Assembly (NCBI GenBank): GCA_021781615.1
Contig: JAJXWM010000001.1
Span: 1-64,000 of the forward strand
From: Pseudomonadota bacterium
GTDB lineage: Bacteria; Pseudomonadota; Gammaproteobacteria; UBA9339
DNA length: 64,000 bases
Direction: 5' to 3'
Position 1 is the first letter of the stretch. The number at the start of each line of letters is the position of its first letter. Below the pieces are notes generated by a model that saw nothing but the letters and a program-made list of their open reading frames with translations, was not told the origin of the DNA and did not search any database. Of this stretch, positions 35,727 through 45,814 are shown in pieces. The translations under genes and the position numbers were made by a program.

Positions 35727-36032
35727 AGGCATGGTGTGTACGTAGAGGTAGTTTTCGGACAACATTAGTTCCTTTTTCAGCGATGTAGCTGTCATTAATT
35801 TGATGCTGAAGAGGAAAAATTGAAGTCAATTATAATTTTTGAAAATTGGTTTGCTAAAAACTGCTCAAAAAGTTCCGAGGACAGGCAGAGGCGGAAATTC
35901 CTGTACCATTTTTAGGATAAAAAAGAATAAAAATTAAGTTTATGGCAACAAAAATTGGCTATTGTGACAACTATAAATTTTGAGTAGGAACTAATGTTGT
36001 CCGAAAACTACCTCTACGTACACACCATGCCT
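35727..36032. mobile_element. 306-bp element with perfect 46-bp inverted repeats
   Basis: The 46 bp at 35727-35772 (starting AGGCATGGTGTGTACGTAG) are exactly the reverse complement of 35987-36032. The 214 bp between them have no open frame of note. A third, diverged copy of the repeat is at 45771-45814. Long ends of this size suit a Tn3-family-type element, and a TnpA-like remnant adjoins on the right. The family itself is not firmly identified. Confidence 0.8.
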
Positions 36033-36238
36033 ATGGCGGGAAATCTGAAATTCAGTCTAATGATCCAATAGCTCAAGAGCTTACGATACTGGGGTTACAT
36101 CTTCTACAAAATGCATTGGTTCTTGTAAATACCATCATGGTAGAGCGAGTTCAGTGTAAGCCGGAAAACGCATCAAAAACGCCTATAAGGGGTATTGTGG
36201 AAGAACCCCCAAATCTGCTCAATCTGAAATTCCGAAGA
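36029..36238 (+). pseudogene. Tn3-family transposase C-terminal remnant
   Basis: Reading from the inverted repeat, the frame GGKSEIQSNDPIAQELTILG, then LHLLQNALVLVNTIMVERVQ, resembles the end of Tn3-type TnpA proteins, where the segment reads LxxLxLxxNAIVLWNTxYMxxA. A later RRYNS matches the usual GRYSF position loosely. There is no start and the catalytic core is absent, so only a tail remains. Confidence 0.45.
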
Positions 36239-36323
36239 TATAATTCTTTGTTTTTATTGATATTTTTATTTACCCAGAAGTCGCAAAATAGCTATTTTTT
36301 TCAGCATTTTTGCTCATCTCGTT

Positions 36324-36776
36324 TTATTCATCGTCATCATAATCATCAAGCTCATCGTTATCCTCTTCGTCATCATCGAGAGAATCTTGATAATCGATGT
36401 AAACACTACCATCTTCTGTTGACATTAATCTTTGTAACGGAGCTAATTGCTTTTGAACTTTATCAATCTTATCAGAACATTCGCCTAGCTCATCGCAAAT
36501 ATCTATAGCAAAGGTACCAATATCACCACATTCTTCCAGTGAAAATGTTTCCATACAATATCCTGAGTCGCCATCAATCAATTCTCGAGCCCCGGCTTTT
36601 AAACGTTCCATATTAACCGACAACCTTTCCAGGGTACCAATAACATCTCTTATGCTATCAATACTATCATTAATCTGATAAGCATCATAACTACCCTCAA
36701 GTTGTTCAAGTCCTTTAAAATTAATTTCACCAAATTTAGCGATTATTTGTTTTTTCTCTTTTGTATCAATATCCAT
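36324..36776 (-). CDS. Hypothetical acidic coiled-coil protein
   Basis: 150 residues from the ATG at 36776, chosen because a GAGG lies eight bases upstream (an ATG two codons earlier is too close to it). The body is predicted helical with heptad-like Leu/Ile spacing (SIRDVIGTLERLSVNMERL, DKIDKVQKQLAPLQRL), and the last 20 residues are almost all Asp and Glu. No family was recognised. It sits between transposon remnants. Confidence 0.6.
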   Translation of the reverse strand: MDIDTKEKKQIIAKFGEINFKGLEQLEGSYDAYQINDSIDSIRDVIGTLERLSVNMERLKAGARELIDGDSGYCMETFSLEECGDIGTFAIDICDELGECSDKIDKVQKQLAPLQRLMSTEDGSVYIDYQDSLDDDEEDNDELDDYDDDE

Positions 36777-36865
36777 GATCATAACCTCTATTTTTATAGT
36801 CTAACTGCACTACTAATTTGTTACGTTTTTGGATACCTATACTATCTTCGCAAAAAATTCCTTTC

Positions 36866-37497
36866 TCATTTGCTCATTCCATTTTTAATAGATCGCCTCT
36901 TTAGCCATTGATACAGGGTAGATGGAGAACACTCAATTAATTTAGCAATAGCTCGTTTGTTAATACCCTTTTTTAGATACTCAGCAATATCATCACGAAA
37001 AGCATCTAGTTTTAAAAGTTCGGATTGTCCTTTTGGTCTTCCAAGTTTTATTCCATCATTTTTACATTTGCATAAGGCTTCTTTGGTACGTATAGAAATA
37101 AATTCACGTTCAATTTGCGCAGCCAAACCAAGAATAGTGGCGGTAATTGTAGCTTGCATCGATCCATCCATTATCATCCCATCTTTTGCAATATGTACGG
37201 ATATACCTTTTTGAGCGGCTGTTTCCAGTATTTCTAATACTTGCAAAGTTGATCGACCAAGTCGTGGAACCTCAGAAACAATAAGGTTGTCTCCCTGAAC
37301 CGATTTTTCAAAAATACTACCAATAATACGCTCACGCCATGGTGTCTTACCACTGGCGGTATCCTCTAAAAATTTTAATGGAGTAATATTACGACTATTG
37401 CAGTAATCCAATACGCCAAGTTTTTGGTTCTTAGCATCTTGATGATCTGTCGAAACCCTTAAATAAGCAAAATTGGTGGCGTTTTTATGAAAAACAT
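36866..37497 (-). pseudogene. Serine resolvase/invertase, probable 5' frameshift
   Basis: The frame encodes a Tn3-resolvase/Hin-type recombinase: FAYLRVSTDHQDAKNQ with the catalytic Ser, VPRLGRSTLQVLEIL, ITATILGLAAQIEREFI, GRPKGQ and a C-terminal helix-turn-helix (NKRAIAKLIECSPSTLYQWL). No ATG exists in this frame: reading starts after a stop and the first TTG (37411) lies downstream of the catalytic Ser. An ATG at 37497 with a GAGG ribosome site is out of frame by one base. One missing base in the T5/A5 tract (37482-37494) would restore MFFIKNATNFAYLRVSTD. So the gene looks recently frameshifted. Confidence 0.75.
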
Positions 37498-37500
37498 AAA

Positions 37501-38606
37501 CCTCGGATTAGACCTGCTATTGTAACTTGCATCACTAAATTACTTAGCTGCAAAAACATTATACGCGGCTACCGCGAGTACCGATGCTCTAATCCCAATT
37601 GTTCCCATATAAAACGAATCCCTTTTACCTGCAAGTGTAAAGCTTGCTCTTCCTGCGGTAAAAAATCCTCCGAAATCTGAGTAGAAAAACAAAAACATTT
37701 ACTGCCCAATACCCCTTAACCTTCACTATCCCATGCGAACTCTGGGACTTCTTCTGGTACAACCGTTATCTCCTCAATTTAATAGCCAGACTCGCAGCTA
37801 ACTGTGTACTAAAAATAGCTAAAAAAAAGAAAATTATAGTAGGTATATTCATCGCCATACATACTTTCGGTCGTGACCTTAAGCGTAATGTTCATATCCA
37901 TTTGTCCGTTACACTAGGCGGACTATCTGAAGATCTACTTCAATGGAAAAGCATTTTTTTTCACCAAGAAACCTTGATGCGCATGTGGCGATACAAGGTA
38001 ATATCTCTATTCCGTAAATTTCAGACTCAGCTCGTTTTTCCTCCGGTCATCAAAACGCAATTAACTAATAAACTCTCTTTTAATAATCTTCTTGATCTGC
38101 TCTACAAGAAAATATGGATTGTTCATTGCGCTAAACCTTCCCCTAATTTCAAAAAAAACGTTAGCTATTTCAGCCGCTATATCAAACGCCCTGCCATAGC
38201 TGAGTCCAAATTAAGAGAATATTATGGTGATACTATTATATTCTCCTACTTAGATCACATTACTAAAACCTTCCGTAATTTCACAGCAACCATTGAACAG
38301 TTTATTGCCAGATTTATCCAACATATCCCAGACGAAGGATTTAGGATGGTTCGTTACTATGGCTTTCTATCCAATCGTAACAGAGGTAAGCTTTTGCCGG
38401 TAGTTTATAAACTACTCAACCAAGAAAAGCTTAACCAACAATCTTTGCCTAATTTCGCCGAGTTGATACAGAAAAACTTCGGCTTTAATCCGTTAAAGTG
38501 CATTTTATGTGGACATCAGCTTATTTTATCCTCTGCTCACTTTGGCAAAAAAACATCAGAACTACTAAACTTTCATCGTGAATTGGCTCTTCTTAAAAAT
38601 TGCTAA
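37501..38606 (+). pseudogene. IS91-family (Y2) transposase, broken
   Basis: The 5' part encodes the zinc-binding head (YREYRCSNPNCSHIKRIPF, CKCKACSSCGKKSSEI), then a TGA at about 37678 where Trp is expected, then a TAA and a frame change near 37715. The rest continues as LTFTIPCELWDFFWYNRYLL in another frame and then 37902-38606 (FSRYIKRPAIAESKLREYYG, EQFIARFIQHIPDEGFRMVR, YYGFLSNRNRG, CILCGHQLIL). This is the rolling-circle transposase layout. At least two stops and one frameshift make it inactive. Confidence 0.85.
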
Positions 38607-38783
38607 TTTTGGTCATCACGGGACAACTGCGTCCAAAATACGAAAATCCCTTATTTTTAGCCATTTTTAGGTAATTTATTCAAAATTATCATAGATATTA
38701 TTCAAAAAAACCCATCTGTTTTTTTATGCACCTTTTTTTTAAACCAAAAATAGCACAAAAATCCGGTTTGAAATTCCTAAATA

Positions 38784-39047
38784 TCAAGCGACAGGGACAC
38801 TAATAATGTACGCAACACCAGCCCCCATATTGCCGGCAGCTAATACTACCGCGACATAAAGTATAACTTTCTCGGAAGTATCATAACCTTTACTATAAGG
38901 TCCACCCCCAAGAAAAGCAAAAAGCCCGCCCACCACTGTACCAACAATACGACCACCATCCATAAAAACATTATTTATTTCCCGACTAGAAATACCACCG
39001 CTCACAAAACAAATCTCTCTTTGATTTAACTCAACAAATCCATGCAT
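38784..39047 (-). CDS. Double-glycine-leader, class IIb-bacteriocin-like peptide
   Basis: 87 residues with a strong GGAGG ribosome site. The leader VELNQREICFVSGG ends in a true Gly-Gly, the canonical C39 peptidase cut site. The mature part has no Cys but is Gly-rich and hydrophobic (GTVVGGLFAFLGGG, then VAVVLAAGNMGAGVAYII) with GxxxG-type spacings, as in two-peptide pore-forming bacteriocins. No immunity gene or partner is adjacent. It lies between the IS91 remnant and clpX. Confidence 0.65.
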   Translation of the reverse strand: MHGFVELNQREICFVSGGISSREINNVFMDGGRIVGTVVGGLFAFLGGGPYSKGYDTSEKVILYVAVVLAAGNMGAGVAYIISVPVA

Positions 39048-39366
39048 AGTTATTGCCCTCCTTTGCTTTATTAACTTAATTAAAAGAGGATAATTATAAC
39101 ATTATGTAATACCTAAATATAGACTGGAAAAACCACTGGAAATACAACCTGTTAAGCCGAAGAGCCTTTTGATGCGCTTACCTGACTCTCTCTTTTTAGA
39201 TTTAAAATCATAAAAAAATGAATTACTACCAAACAAAATAGCAAATTTTTATACCTCATTTACGCCACGCATATTTTAATGTTACACTTGTCAGACAAAA
39301 TCAATAGTTATAAAACAAACTATAACCTAATGATTATTAAAAATAATTTTTTATACAAGAATATAT
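39048..39366. other. Intergenic region before clpX
   Basis: AT-rich, with no recognisable gene. In many gammaproteobacteria clpP sits directly upstream of clpX; here there is no trace of it. The clpX promoter should lie here, but I see no convincing sigma-32 site. Confidence 0.5.
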
Positions 39367-40593
39367 ATGAGCAAAGACAAAAATAACCAACACTGTTCCT
39401 TTTGTGGCAAACCTAAAAAATCGGTTAATAAATTAGTCGCTGGAGAATCTGCTTGCATTTGTGATGAGTGTATTAATACTTGCAAAGAAGCGCTCGATGA
39501 AGATCAAAAAGCACTGGGTGAAATTAAACTCTCAACCCCGATGGAAATTAATAACACTCTAAACGATTACGTGATTGGTCAAGCATATGCCAAAAAAGCT
39601 TTGAGTGTGGCGGTTTATAATCACTACAAACGCTTGCTCTACTGCCGAGACAATAAATTTAAAGAAGAAGTGGAATTAACTAAAAGCAATATTTTATTAA
39701 TTGGACCAACTGGCTGCGGCAAAACCTTGCTTGCAGAAACTTTGGCCAGAATGCTTAACGTTCCGTTTGCTATTGCTGATGCAACAACTTTAACTGAGGC
39801 TGGTTATGTCGGAGATGACGTTGAAACTATCATTCAAAAACTATTACAAAACAGCAACTATGACGCTAAAAAAGCCGAAACCGGCATAATCTACATTGAT
39901 GAAATTGACAAGATTGGCCGTAAAAGCGACAGTCCATCGATAACCCGCGACGTTTCAGGGGAAGGGGTACAACAAGCCCTACTAAAAATAATTGAAGGAA
40001 CAATCTCTAGCGTTCCTCCGCATGGCGGCAGAAAACATCCACAGCAAGAATATATTCAAGTGAACACCAAAAACATTCTTTTTATCTGCGGCGGTGCGTT
40101 TGCTGATCTTGATAAAATGATTCAAGCCAGAACCGAAAAAGCAAGCATCGGTTTTTCAGCAAACATTCATGGCGAAAAAAATAAAAAAGCTGTCGGTGAA
40201 CTTTTACGACAAGTTGAATCGGAAGATCTCATTAAATTTGGCTTGATTCCAGAGTTTGTCGGACGACTGCCAATTATTGCTATTCTTGATGAACTCGAAA
40301 GAGACGATTTGGTAACGATCTTAAAAGAACCAAAAAATTCTCTTATCAAACAATATCAACAACTTTTTCATATGGAAAATGCAGAAATTGAATTCCAAGA
40401 AGAGGCTTTAAAAATAATTGCTGAAAAAGCTTTGGCAAAAAAATCTGGCGCGCGGGGTTTACGCTCAATTTTAGAAACCTTATTGCTTGATACTATGTTT
40501 CAACTACCATCCAAGAAAAATGTTAGCAAAATCATAATAGATGCAGAGGTTGTAAATGGAATTAAAGGCCCCATATTAATCTATAATGAGTAA
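39367..40593 (+). CDS. clpX: ATP-dependent Clp protease ATP-binding subunit ClpX
   Basis: AAA+ unfoldase that feeds substrates to ClpP. The 408-residue protein has the Cys4 zinc domain (CSFCGKP and CICDECI), Walker [16 protein letters not shown], the pore-1 loop GYVGDDVE, Walker [11 protein letters not shown] and sensor 2 [10 protein letters not shown]. The IGF loop that docks ClpP is present (ASIGFSANI), so a ClpP partner is expected elsewhere. lon follows 27 bp downstream. Confidence 0.97.
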   Translation: MSKDKNNQHCSFCGKPKKSVNKLVAGESACICDECINTCKEALDEDQKALGEIKLSTPMEINNTLNDYVIGQAYAKKALSVAVYNHYKRLLYCRDNKFKEEVELTKSNILLIGPTGCGKTLLAETLARMLNVPFAIADATTLTEAGYVGDDVETIIQKLLQNSNYDAKKAETGIIYIDEIDKIGRKSDSPSITRDVSGEGVQQALLKIIEGTISSVPPHGGRKHPQQEYIQVNTKNILFICGGAFADLDKMIQARTEKASIGFSANIHGEKNKKAVGELLRQVESEDLIKFGLIPEFVGRLPIIAILDELERDDLVTILKEPKNSLIKQYQQLFHMENAEIEFQEEALKIIAEKALAKKSGARGLRSILETLLLDTMFQLPSKKNVSKIIIDAEVVNGIKGPILIYNE

Positions 40594-40620
40594 ATAAAAA
40601 TCCACCATTAATTGAACTCT

Positions 40621-43005
40621 ATGACCCAACAAACCAATGAAAATAAAAACTTGATGCCGCTTTTGCCTTTGCGCGATGCGGTAATTTACCCTTTTATGGT
40701 TATTCCTCTCTTTATTAACCGCGCTAAATCAATCAAATCATTAGAAGCATGCGTTACTTCTGGCAAACAAATATTTTTTGTCGCTCAAAAAGATCAAAAA
40801 AACGAAGACCCGACACCGCAAGACCTCTATACCGTCGGAACAGTTGCTAATATTTTACAAATATTAAAATTACCAGATGGCACTATTAAAGTATTGGCCG
40901 AAGGGATAAATCGAGGAAGGATTGTCAAGCTTACCGAAACCGATTCTTTAATGATGAGTGAAATTGAAATTCTCGAGGATTTCTCATCAAAAGATAACGA
41001 AACTGAAGCGTTTATTCGAACACTACTCGATAAATTTGAAGAATATCTCAAGCTAAATCCAAAAATCCCAACAGAAATTTTGTCAGCCCTAGGAAACATG
41101 CCCGAACCTGGGCGCCTAGCAGACGCGGTTGCTGCACACTTACCTTTACTAAAACTTGAAGATAAGCAAAAAATTTTAGAAACTCAAGACCCCAAAGAAA
41201 GATTGCAGATTGTCATTAATTTATTGATCCATGAACTTGAGGTGTTACAAGTTGAAGAAAAATTAAAAAGCCGCGTAAAAACACAAGTGGACAAAAGTCA
41301 ACGCGAGTTTTATTTAAACGAAAAATTAAAAGCAGTACAAAAAGAGTTAGACGAACTTAGCGAGGGCCGTCAACCTTTATCAGAAATGGAAAAACTAAAA
41401 GCAAAAATCAAGGAGGCAGGACTAAGCCCAGAAGCTAAAGAAAAAGCGATGACGGAATTTAATAAATTAAAATTAATGCCGCCGCTATCTGCAGAAGCTA
41501 CTGTTTCCCGCAATTATCTTGACTGGCTTTTGGATTTGCCATGGAAAAAAATGACGCCAGTTAACAAGAATCTTACCAAAGCAGAAAAAACTCTTGAGGA
41601 TGATCATTACGGTTTAGAAAAAGTTAAAGAGCGGATCATTGAATATCTTGCGGTACAAAATCGCATTGATAAAACCAAAGGCCCAATTTTATGTTTGGTT
41701 GGTCCTCCCGGCGTAGGCAAAACCTCCCTTGGCCAATCTATTGCTCGCGCCACCGGCCGTAAATTTGTTCGCATCTCTTTAGGTGGTGTCCGTGACGAAG
41801 CAGAAATCCGTGGCCATCGCCGAACCTATATCGGATCACTGCCCGGCAAGATCTTACAAAAGCTAGCTAAGGTCAAAGTCCGTAATCCGCTTTTTATGTT
41901 AGATGAAGTTGATAAAATGGCTATGGATTTTCGCGGCGACCCTGCTTCAGCTTTGCTCGAAGTATTAGACCCGGAACAAAACCACACTTTCAACGACCAT
42001 TATCTCGAAGTTGACTATGACCTGTCAGACGTAATGTTTATTGCCACAGCAAATTCTTTAGACATTCCCTCGCCATTACTTGATCGGATGGAGGTATTGC
42101 GCCTAGCTGGCTATACCGAAGATGAAAAATTAAATATTGCAATTAAATATTTAATCCCGAAACAAATTAAGGAACATGGTCTAAAATCGGGAGAGATCTC
42201 TTTCACTAAAGATGCTATTTTAGAAATCATCCGTTATTATACTCGGGAAGCTGGTGTCCGCAGCCTGGAGCGGGAAATCGCCAAAATTTGCCGTAAAGTA
42301 GTCAAGCATATCTTAACCAACCCTAAAACCGAAAAAGAGACTGTTGATAAACATCTCATTGAAAAATATTTAGGCGTAAAAATTTACCACTTCGGTCTAA
42401 CGGAAAACAAAGACCAAATTGGCCAAGTGCACGGATTGGCTTGGACCGAAACCGGAGGCGAATTACTAACCATTGAGGTGGCGGTTATGTCCGGCAAAGG
42501 AAAAGCAATTTACACCGGGCATCTGGGAGAAATCATGCAAGAATCGATCCACGCTGCTTTAACCGTGGTTCGTAGTCGCATTAAATCACTGGGTATTGCC
42601 AAAAACTTTTATGAAAAAACTGATATTCACGTTCACGTACCTGAAGGAGCCACACCTAAAGATGGCCCAAGCGCCGGCATTAGTATGTGTACCGCTTTAG
42701 TCTCAGCCCTCACCAATATTCCAGTACGTGCCGATGTCGCGATGACCGGAGAAATTACTCTGCGCGGCGAAGTATTACAAATTGGGGGCTTAAAAGAAAA
42801 ACTACTCGCGGCATTGAGGGGGGGAATTAAAACCGTAATTATTCCCGAAGAAAATGTTAAAGACCTGAAAGAAATACCTAAAAACATTACCGAAAATCTA
42901 ACGATAAAACCAGTAAAATGGATTGATCAAGTATTAGAAATAGCCCTTAAAAATAAACTCCCCATAACCAAAAACAAAAAAAATAAAAAAAGGCACGGGA
43001 AATAA
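40621..43005 (+). CDS. lon: ATP-dependent Lon protease
   Basis: Homo-oligomeric AAA+ protease that degrades misfolded and regulatory proteins. From the ATG at 40621 it has 794 residues: a LON substrate-binding N-domain ([20 protein letters not shown]), a helical linker, Walker [14 protein letters not shown], and a C-terminal protease domain with Ser-Lys dyad in [15 protein letters not shown] and the later [10 protein letters not shown]. An in-frame TTG three codons earlier is the alternative start. It follows clpX, as in Escherichia coli, and pmbA begins 4 bp after it. Confidence 0.96.
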   Translation: MTQQTNENKNLMPLLPLRDAVIYPFMVIPLFINRAKSIKSLEACVTSGKQIFFVAQKDQKNEDPTPQDLYTVGTVANILQILKLPDGTIKVLAEGINRGRIVKLTETDSLMMSEIEILEDFSSKDNETEAFIRTLLDKFEEYLKLNPKIPTEILSALGNMPEPGRLADAVAAHLPLLKLEDKQKILETQDPKERLQIVINLLIHELEVLQVEEKLKSRVKTQVDKSQREFYLNEKLKAVQKELDELSEGRQPLSEMEKLKAKIKEAGLSPEAKEKAMTEFNKLKLMPPLSAEATVSRNYLDWLLDLPWKKMTPVNKNLTKAEKTLEDDHYGLEKVKERIIEYLAVQNRIDKTKGPILCLVGPPGVGKTSLGQSIARATGRKFVRISLGGVRDEAEIRGHRRTYIGSLPGKILQKLAKVKVRNPLFMLDEVDKMAMDFRGDPASALLEVLDPEQNHTFNDHYLEVDYDLSDVMFIATANSLDIPSPLLDRMEVLRLAGYTEDEKLNIAIKYLIPKQIKEHGLKSGEISFTKDAILEIIRYYTREAGVRSLEREIAKICRKVVKHILTNPKTEKETVDKHLIEKYLGVKIYHFGLTENKDQIGQVHGLAWTETGGELLTIEVAVMSGKGKAIYTGHLGEIMQESIHAALTVVRSRIKSLGIAKNFYEKTDIHVHVPEGATPKDGPSAGISMCTALVSALTNIPVRADVAMTGEITLRGEVLQIGGLKEKLLAALRGGIKTVIIPEENVKDLKEIPKNITENLTIKPVKWIDQVLEIALKNKLPITKNKKNKKRHGK

Positions 43006-43009
43006 ACTT

Positions 43010-44338
43010 ATGGGCGCAGCAACACCATCAGACATTAAACTCTTGGCAAGTAATATTATTAACCAAGCAAAAAAGATGGGAGCAACTGCCGCCGAGGTTA
43101 CCATAAGCCAAGACTCCGGATTTTCAGTTAATGTTCGCAAGAATAATGTTGAAACTATCGAGCATAATAAAGGAAAAAAACTATCAGCAACCGTCTACTT
43201 TGGCTATCGCTCTGGATCAGCATCTACCTCAGACTTTAAACCAAACTCTATTAATCTCACGCTTGAAAAAGCCTGTCACATTGCCCGCTTCACCGAGGAG
43301 GACCCTTATGTTGGGCTGGCAGAAAAAGAATTGATGGCCACCAACTTTCCTGACCTCGATCTTTATCACCCATGGCCAATTAAAATAGAGGAAGCGATTA
43401 CTCTTGCAAAAAATTGTGAAAAAGCTGGTCCTAGTTACGATAAGCGTATTACTAACTCTGAAGGTGCTGCGGTAAACACCTACGCTTCACTTAATGCCTA
43501 TGCTAATAGTCACGATTTTTGTGGCGCGGTAGCATCTACCAGACACGGTATTAGCTGTTCGCTAATTGCTGAACATAACCAAGAAATGCAGCGCGATTAT
43601 TATTACACTACTGCTCGCGATGCTAACGACCTTGAACATTATGAAGTGGTAGCAACCAAAGCAGCCAAACGCACTGTTGAGCGCTTAGGAGCTAAAAAAA
43701 TCACCACCCAAAAATGCCCGGTAATTTTTATTGCCGAGGTTGCCTCAAGCTTAATTAATAATTTTATTCGGGCAATTAGCGGCCCTAATTTATACCAAAA
43801 AGCCACGTTTTTACCCGATCATTTGCATCACCAAGTTTTTGCCAAGCATATTACCATTGAAGAGGATCCTTCTATTCCTAAAGCCCTTGGCAGCTCACCC
43901 TTTGATGCTGAAGGGGTGAAATTATATAAAACCGAGGTTATTGCTAATGGTATTTTAGAGCGTTATGTACTAGATAGTTACTCTGCTCGTAAATTAAAAA
44001 TGAAAACTACCGGTAACGCTGGCGGTATTCATAACTTAATTATCAAGCCCGGATCATTTGATCTTACTGGTCTATTAAAAAAAATGGGGACTGGATTATT
44101 AGTAACTGAATTTATGGGCGGCGGCGCCAATACCGTTACCGGTGATTATTCTCGTGGTGTTTTTGGTTATTGGATAGAAAACGGAAATATTCATCATCCA
44201 GTCACTGGCGTAACAGTTGCCGGCAATTTAAAAGATATATTTTTAAACATTCAGGAAGTTGGTAACGATGTAGATTATCGTAGCACCATTCTTACCGGCT
44301 CTATTTTACTCGGCGAGATGATGGTTGCTGGAACTTGA
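43010..44338 (+). CDS. pmbA: Metalloprotease subunit PmbA/TldE
   Basis: 442 residues of the TldD/PmbA family. In E. coli TldD and TldE form a heterodimer that trims unfolded peptides, including the microcin B17 precursor. Landmarks are AEVTISQDSGFSVNVRKN, a middle VIFIAEVASSLINNF and the closing FMGGGANTVTGDYSRGVFGY and EVGNDVDYRSTILTGSILL. The zinc-binding HExxxH belongs to TldD, which is not in the window. Probably co-transcribed with lon. A link to the leader peptides nearby is conceivable but unproven. Confidence 0.93.
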   Translation: MGAATPSDIKLLASNIINQAKKMGATAAEVTISQDSGFSVNVRKNNVETIEHNKGKKLSATVYFGYRSGSASTSDFKPNSINLTLEKACHIARFTEEDPYVGLAEKELMATNFPDLDLYHPWPIKIEEAITLAKNCEKAGPSYDKRITNSEGAAVNTYASLNAYANSHDFCGAVASTRHGISCSLIAEHNQEMQRDYYYTTARDANDLEHYEVVATKAAKRTVERLGAKKITTQKCPVIFIAEVASSLINNFIRAISGPNLYQKATFLPDHLHHQVFAKHITIEEDPSIPKALGSSPFDAEGVKLYKTEVIANGILERYVLDSYSARKLKMKTTGNAGGIHNLIIKPGSFDLTGLLKKMGTGLLVTEFMGGGANTVTGDYSRGVFGYWIENGNIHHPVTGVTVAGNLKDIFLNIQEVGNDVDYRSTILTGSILLGEMMVAGT

Positions 44339-44558
44339 GGATCGACCACCTAGCGCCCTTTACAGCAACTGTCGAATTTTCATTGAATTATCTTATAGTT
44401 ACATAATAGCGCTCATAACTAAAACTGTATTCATATTTTATCGCGCATACCGTTGACTCACATTAAAATGTTACCGAAAGGGATAATCCGACAAATTGAC
44501 TTTAGCTCATTAAGAAGCTACGATGTGGGGCTTATTGATGTTATTAGAATTTAGTTTT

Positions 44559-44576
44559 GGTCGTTAGCTCAGTTGG
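44559..44576 (+). pseudogene. 5' fragment of a tRNA-Lys-like gene
   Basis: GGTCGTTAGCTCAGTTGG repeats the first 18 bases of the tRNA-Lys at 44700 with one change and then breaks off into an unrelated palindromic stretch (CGCGAAATATATTTCGCG within 44592-44620). It looks like a leftover of an earlier duplication or insertion at this tRNA locus. Confidence 0.6.
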
Positions 44577-44699
44577 GCGCGACGAGGTTTTCGCGAAATA
44601 TATTTCGCGCCGCCGAGCGCCAAACAGGAAGTTTGGCCGAAACATGAAGCATCAAGAATGTTTGATGGATTTTTGCTTTTGCTGAAAGATGTTTGGTAT

Positions 44700-44775
44700 G
44701 GGCCGTTAGCTCAGTTGGTAGAGCAGCGGACTTTTAATCCGTTGGTCCCGCGTTCAAGTCGCGGACGGCCCACCA
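44700..44775 (+). tRNA. tRNA-Lys (anticodon TTT)
   Basis: A complete cloverleaf: acceptor GGGCCGT/ACGGCCC, D arm GCTC/GAGC, anticodon stem GCGGA/TCCGT with loop CTTTTAA, T arm CGCG-TTCAAGT-CGCG, and an encoded CCA. Its last eight bases start a 66-bp direct repeat found again at 50287, so it served as the attachment site of the downstream islet. Confidence 0.97.
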
Positions 44776-44833
44776 ATTTTGCTGTGGTTTTCCTTCGAAT
44801 CCCTTGACCCACCAAAATCAGTTTGGTAAAAAA
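44768..44833 (+). repeat. Left attachment repeat (attL) of the tRNA-Lys islet
   Basis: 66 bp starting with the tRNA end GCCCACCA and continuing AATTTTGCTGTGGTTTTCC. It matches 50287-50352 with four differences. The pair brackets about 5.5 kb of accessory DNA, the usual signature of integration at a tRNA 3' end. Confidence 0.9.
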
Positions 44834-45053
44834 GCTAAGATAAAATCTCTTAAGCTTTATCCTCGCGTCTTTAGTTGTAAATTGCCAATTCACAACAGTC
44901 TTATTTTTATTTCTTTCCCGCATCTACGCTATAGACTCTTTTTAACCAAGGTTTAAGTTCATTTTTTTAATACACGAGGTATTGTGCTGCTAGATGCGTT
45001 ATCTACTGTATTCAACTTTATAACTTTTTGGGATAGCAGGTACAACCTCCAGG

Positions 45054-45308
45054 ATGCTCTTCCTTCTGGTGCTTGGCTACAACATATTGGTACTAGCCCG
45101 GCTTCCTTATTTCCGTCAAATATTCTTGGTTTATGTGCGTGGAGGCTTCGCCGCATTTTCTGCTTTTGGTGTAGTGTTATATAAATATAATGTACTTAGA
45201 GACAAAACGGGTATACCAGGCTTGGCAATATTTAGCGCCTATTGGACGCTAGCAAGTACTATGATGTACTGTGTTTCGTCTATGATTCCATCTGGTGGTG
45301 AGTGTTAG
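45054..45308 (+). CDS. Doubtful small membrane-like ORF
   Basis: 84 codons with two hydrophobic stretches (LFLLVLGYNILVLA and GGFAAFSAFGVVLY). The same DNA is also open in another plus frame (44984-45184) and on the minus strand (44959-45156), there is no well-placed ribosome site, and nothing was recognised. It may be an untranslated repeat. Listed so that the stretch is not blank. Confidence 0.2.
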   Translation: MLFLLVLGYNILVLARLPYFRQIFLVYVRGGFAAFSAFGVVLYKYNVLRDKTGIPGLAIFSAYWTLASTMMYCVSSMIPSGGEC

Positions 45309-45428
45309 TAGCGTTGAGTTTGGCGACAATGGAACCATGTATGATCCCTGGGGAAAAACTTACCGGGGATTTTGCGGTGTAATTGATTTATATTAATATA
45401 ATTTTTTAATTAATTACGAAGAAAGCAT

Positions 45429-45659
45429 ATGATATCATCATTAAAAAGTAATGAAATTACGCTGGTAACGGGAATGGGTAGTTGTTGTTGTATGTTTAGC
45501 GATATGGGAGAGATATGCGGGAGACGTACACACTGCGGAACAAGACAGGAATGCCATGATTTTTGCTGTGACGGGACTATATCACGCTATCGTTGGGAGT
45601 ATGGACTTAGTCGTGATCACAGACGGACATACAGAGGCGAAAAAGACGATTATTGCTAA
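45429..45659 (+). CDS. Double-glycine-leader-type Cys-rich peptide
   Basis: 76 residues, 9 of them Cys. The leader SSLKSNEITLVTGMG matches L-x3-E-I-x2-V-x-G and is very close to LRSNEIKLVSAAG in the peptide at 58066. The mature part starts SCCCMF and carries RQECHDFCCDGTISRYRW, the C-x3-CC then YR-aromatic pattern also seen at 35338. A weak GAAGAAAG ribosome site precedes the ATG. The gene lies inside the tRNA-Lys islet. Several disulfides or thioether links are plausible. Confidence 0.6.
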   Translation: MISSLKSNEITLVTGMGSCCCMFSDMGEICGRRTHCGTRQECHDFCCDGTISRYRWEYGLSRDHRRTYRGEKDDYC

Positions 45660-45770
45660 ATTTTAGGGGTTCAGTGGAAGCAATGGCATTCGGTTTAGAA
45701 AAATGTGATCCATTTCTGGCCGCGTGTAGAGCATAAGCCGGAATCACTGCCATTAAGTTAAGGAATAACT

Positions 45771-45814
45771 AGGCATGGTATGTACGTAGGAAGCTATTTT
45801 CGGACAACATTGAG
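45771..45814 (+). repeat. Solitary end of the 46-bp inverted-repeat element
   Basis: AGGCATGGTATGTACGTAGG and the following CTATTTTCGGACAACATT match the ends of the element at 35727-36032 with a handful of changes. No partner end was found nearby, so this is a remnant, in the same position relative to a leader-peptide gene as at 35.7 kb. Confidence 0.75.

Noticed and set aside
44592-44620. CGCGAAATATATTTCGCG palindrome as a replication or partition site
   Set aside because: A lone palindrome next to a tRNA fragment; no DnaA boxes or par genes nearby.
45309-45396. Pilin-like tail (DPWGKTYRG) after the small membrane ORF
   Set aside because: Only about 28 codons, in a different frame from the ORF before it, with no start; similarity to type II pseudopilins could be chance.
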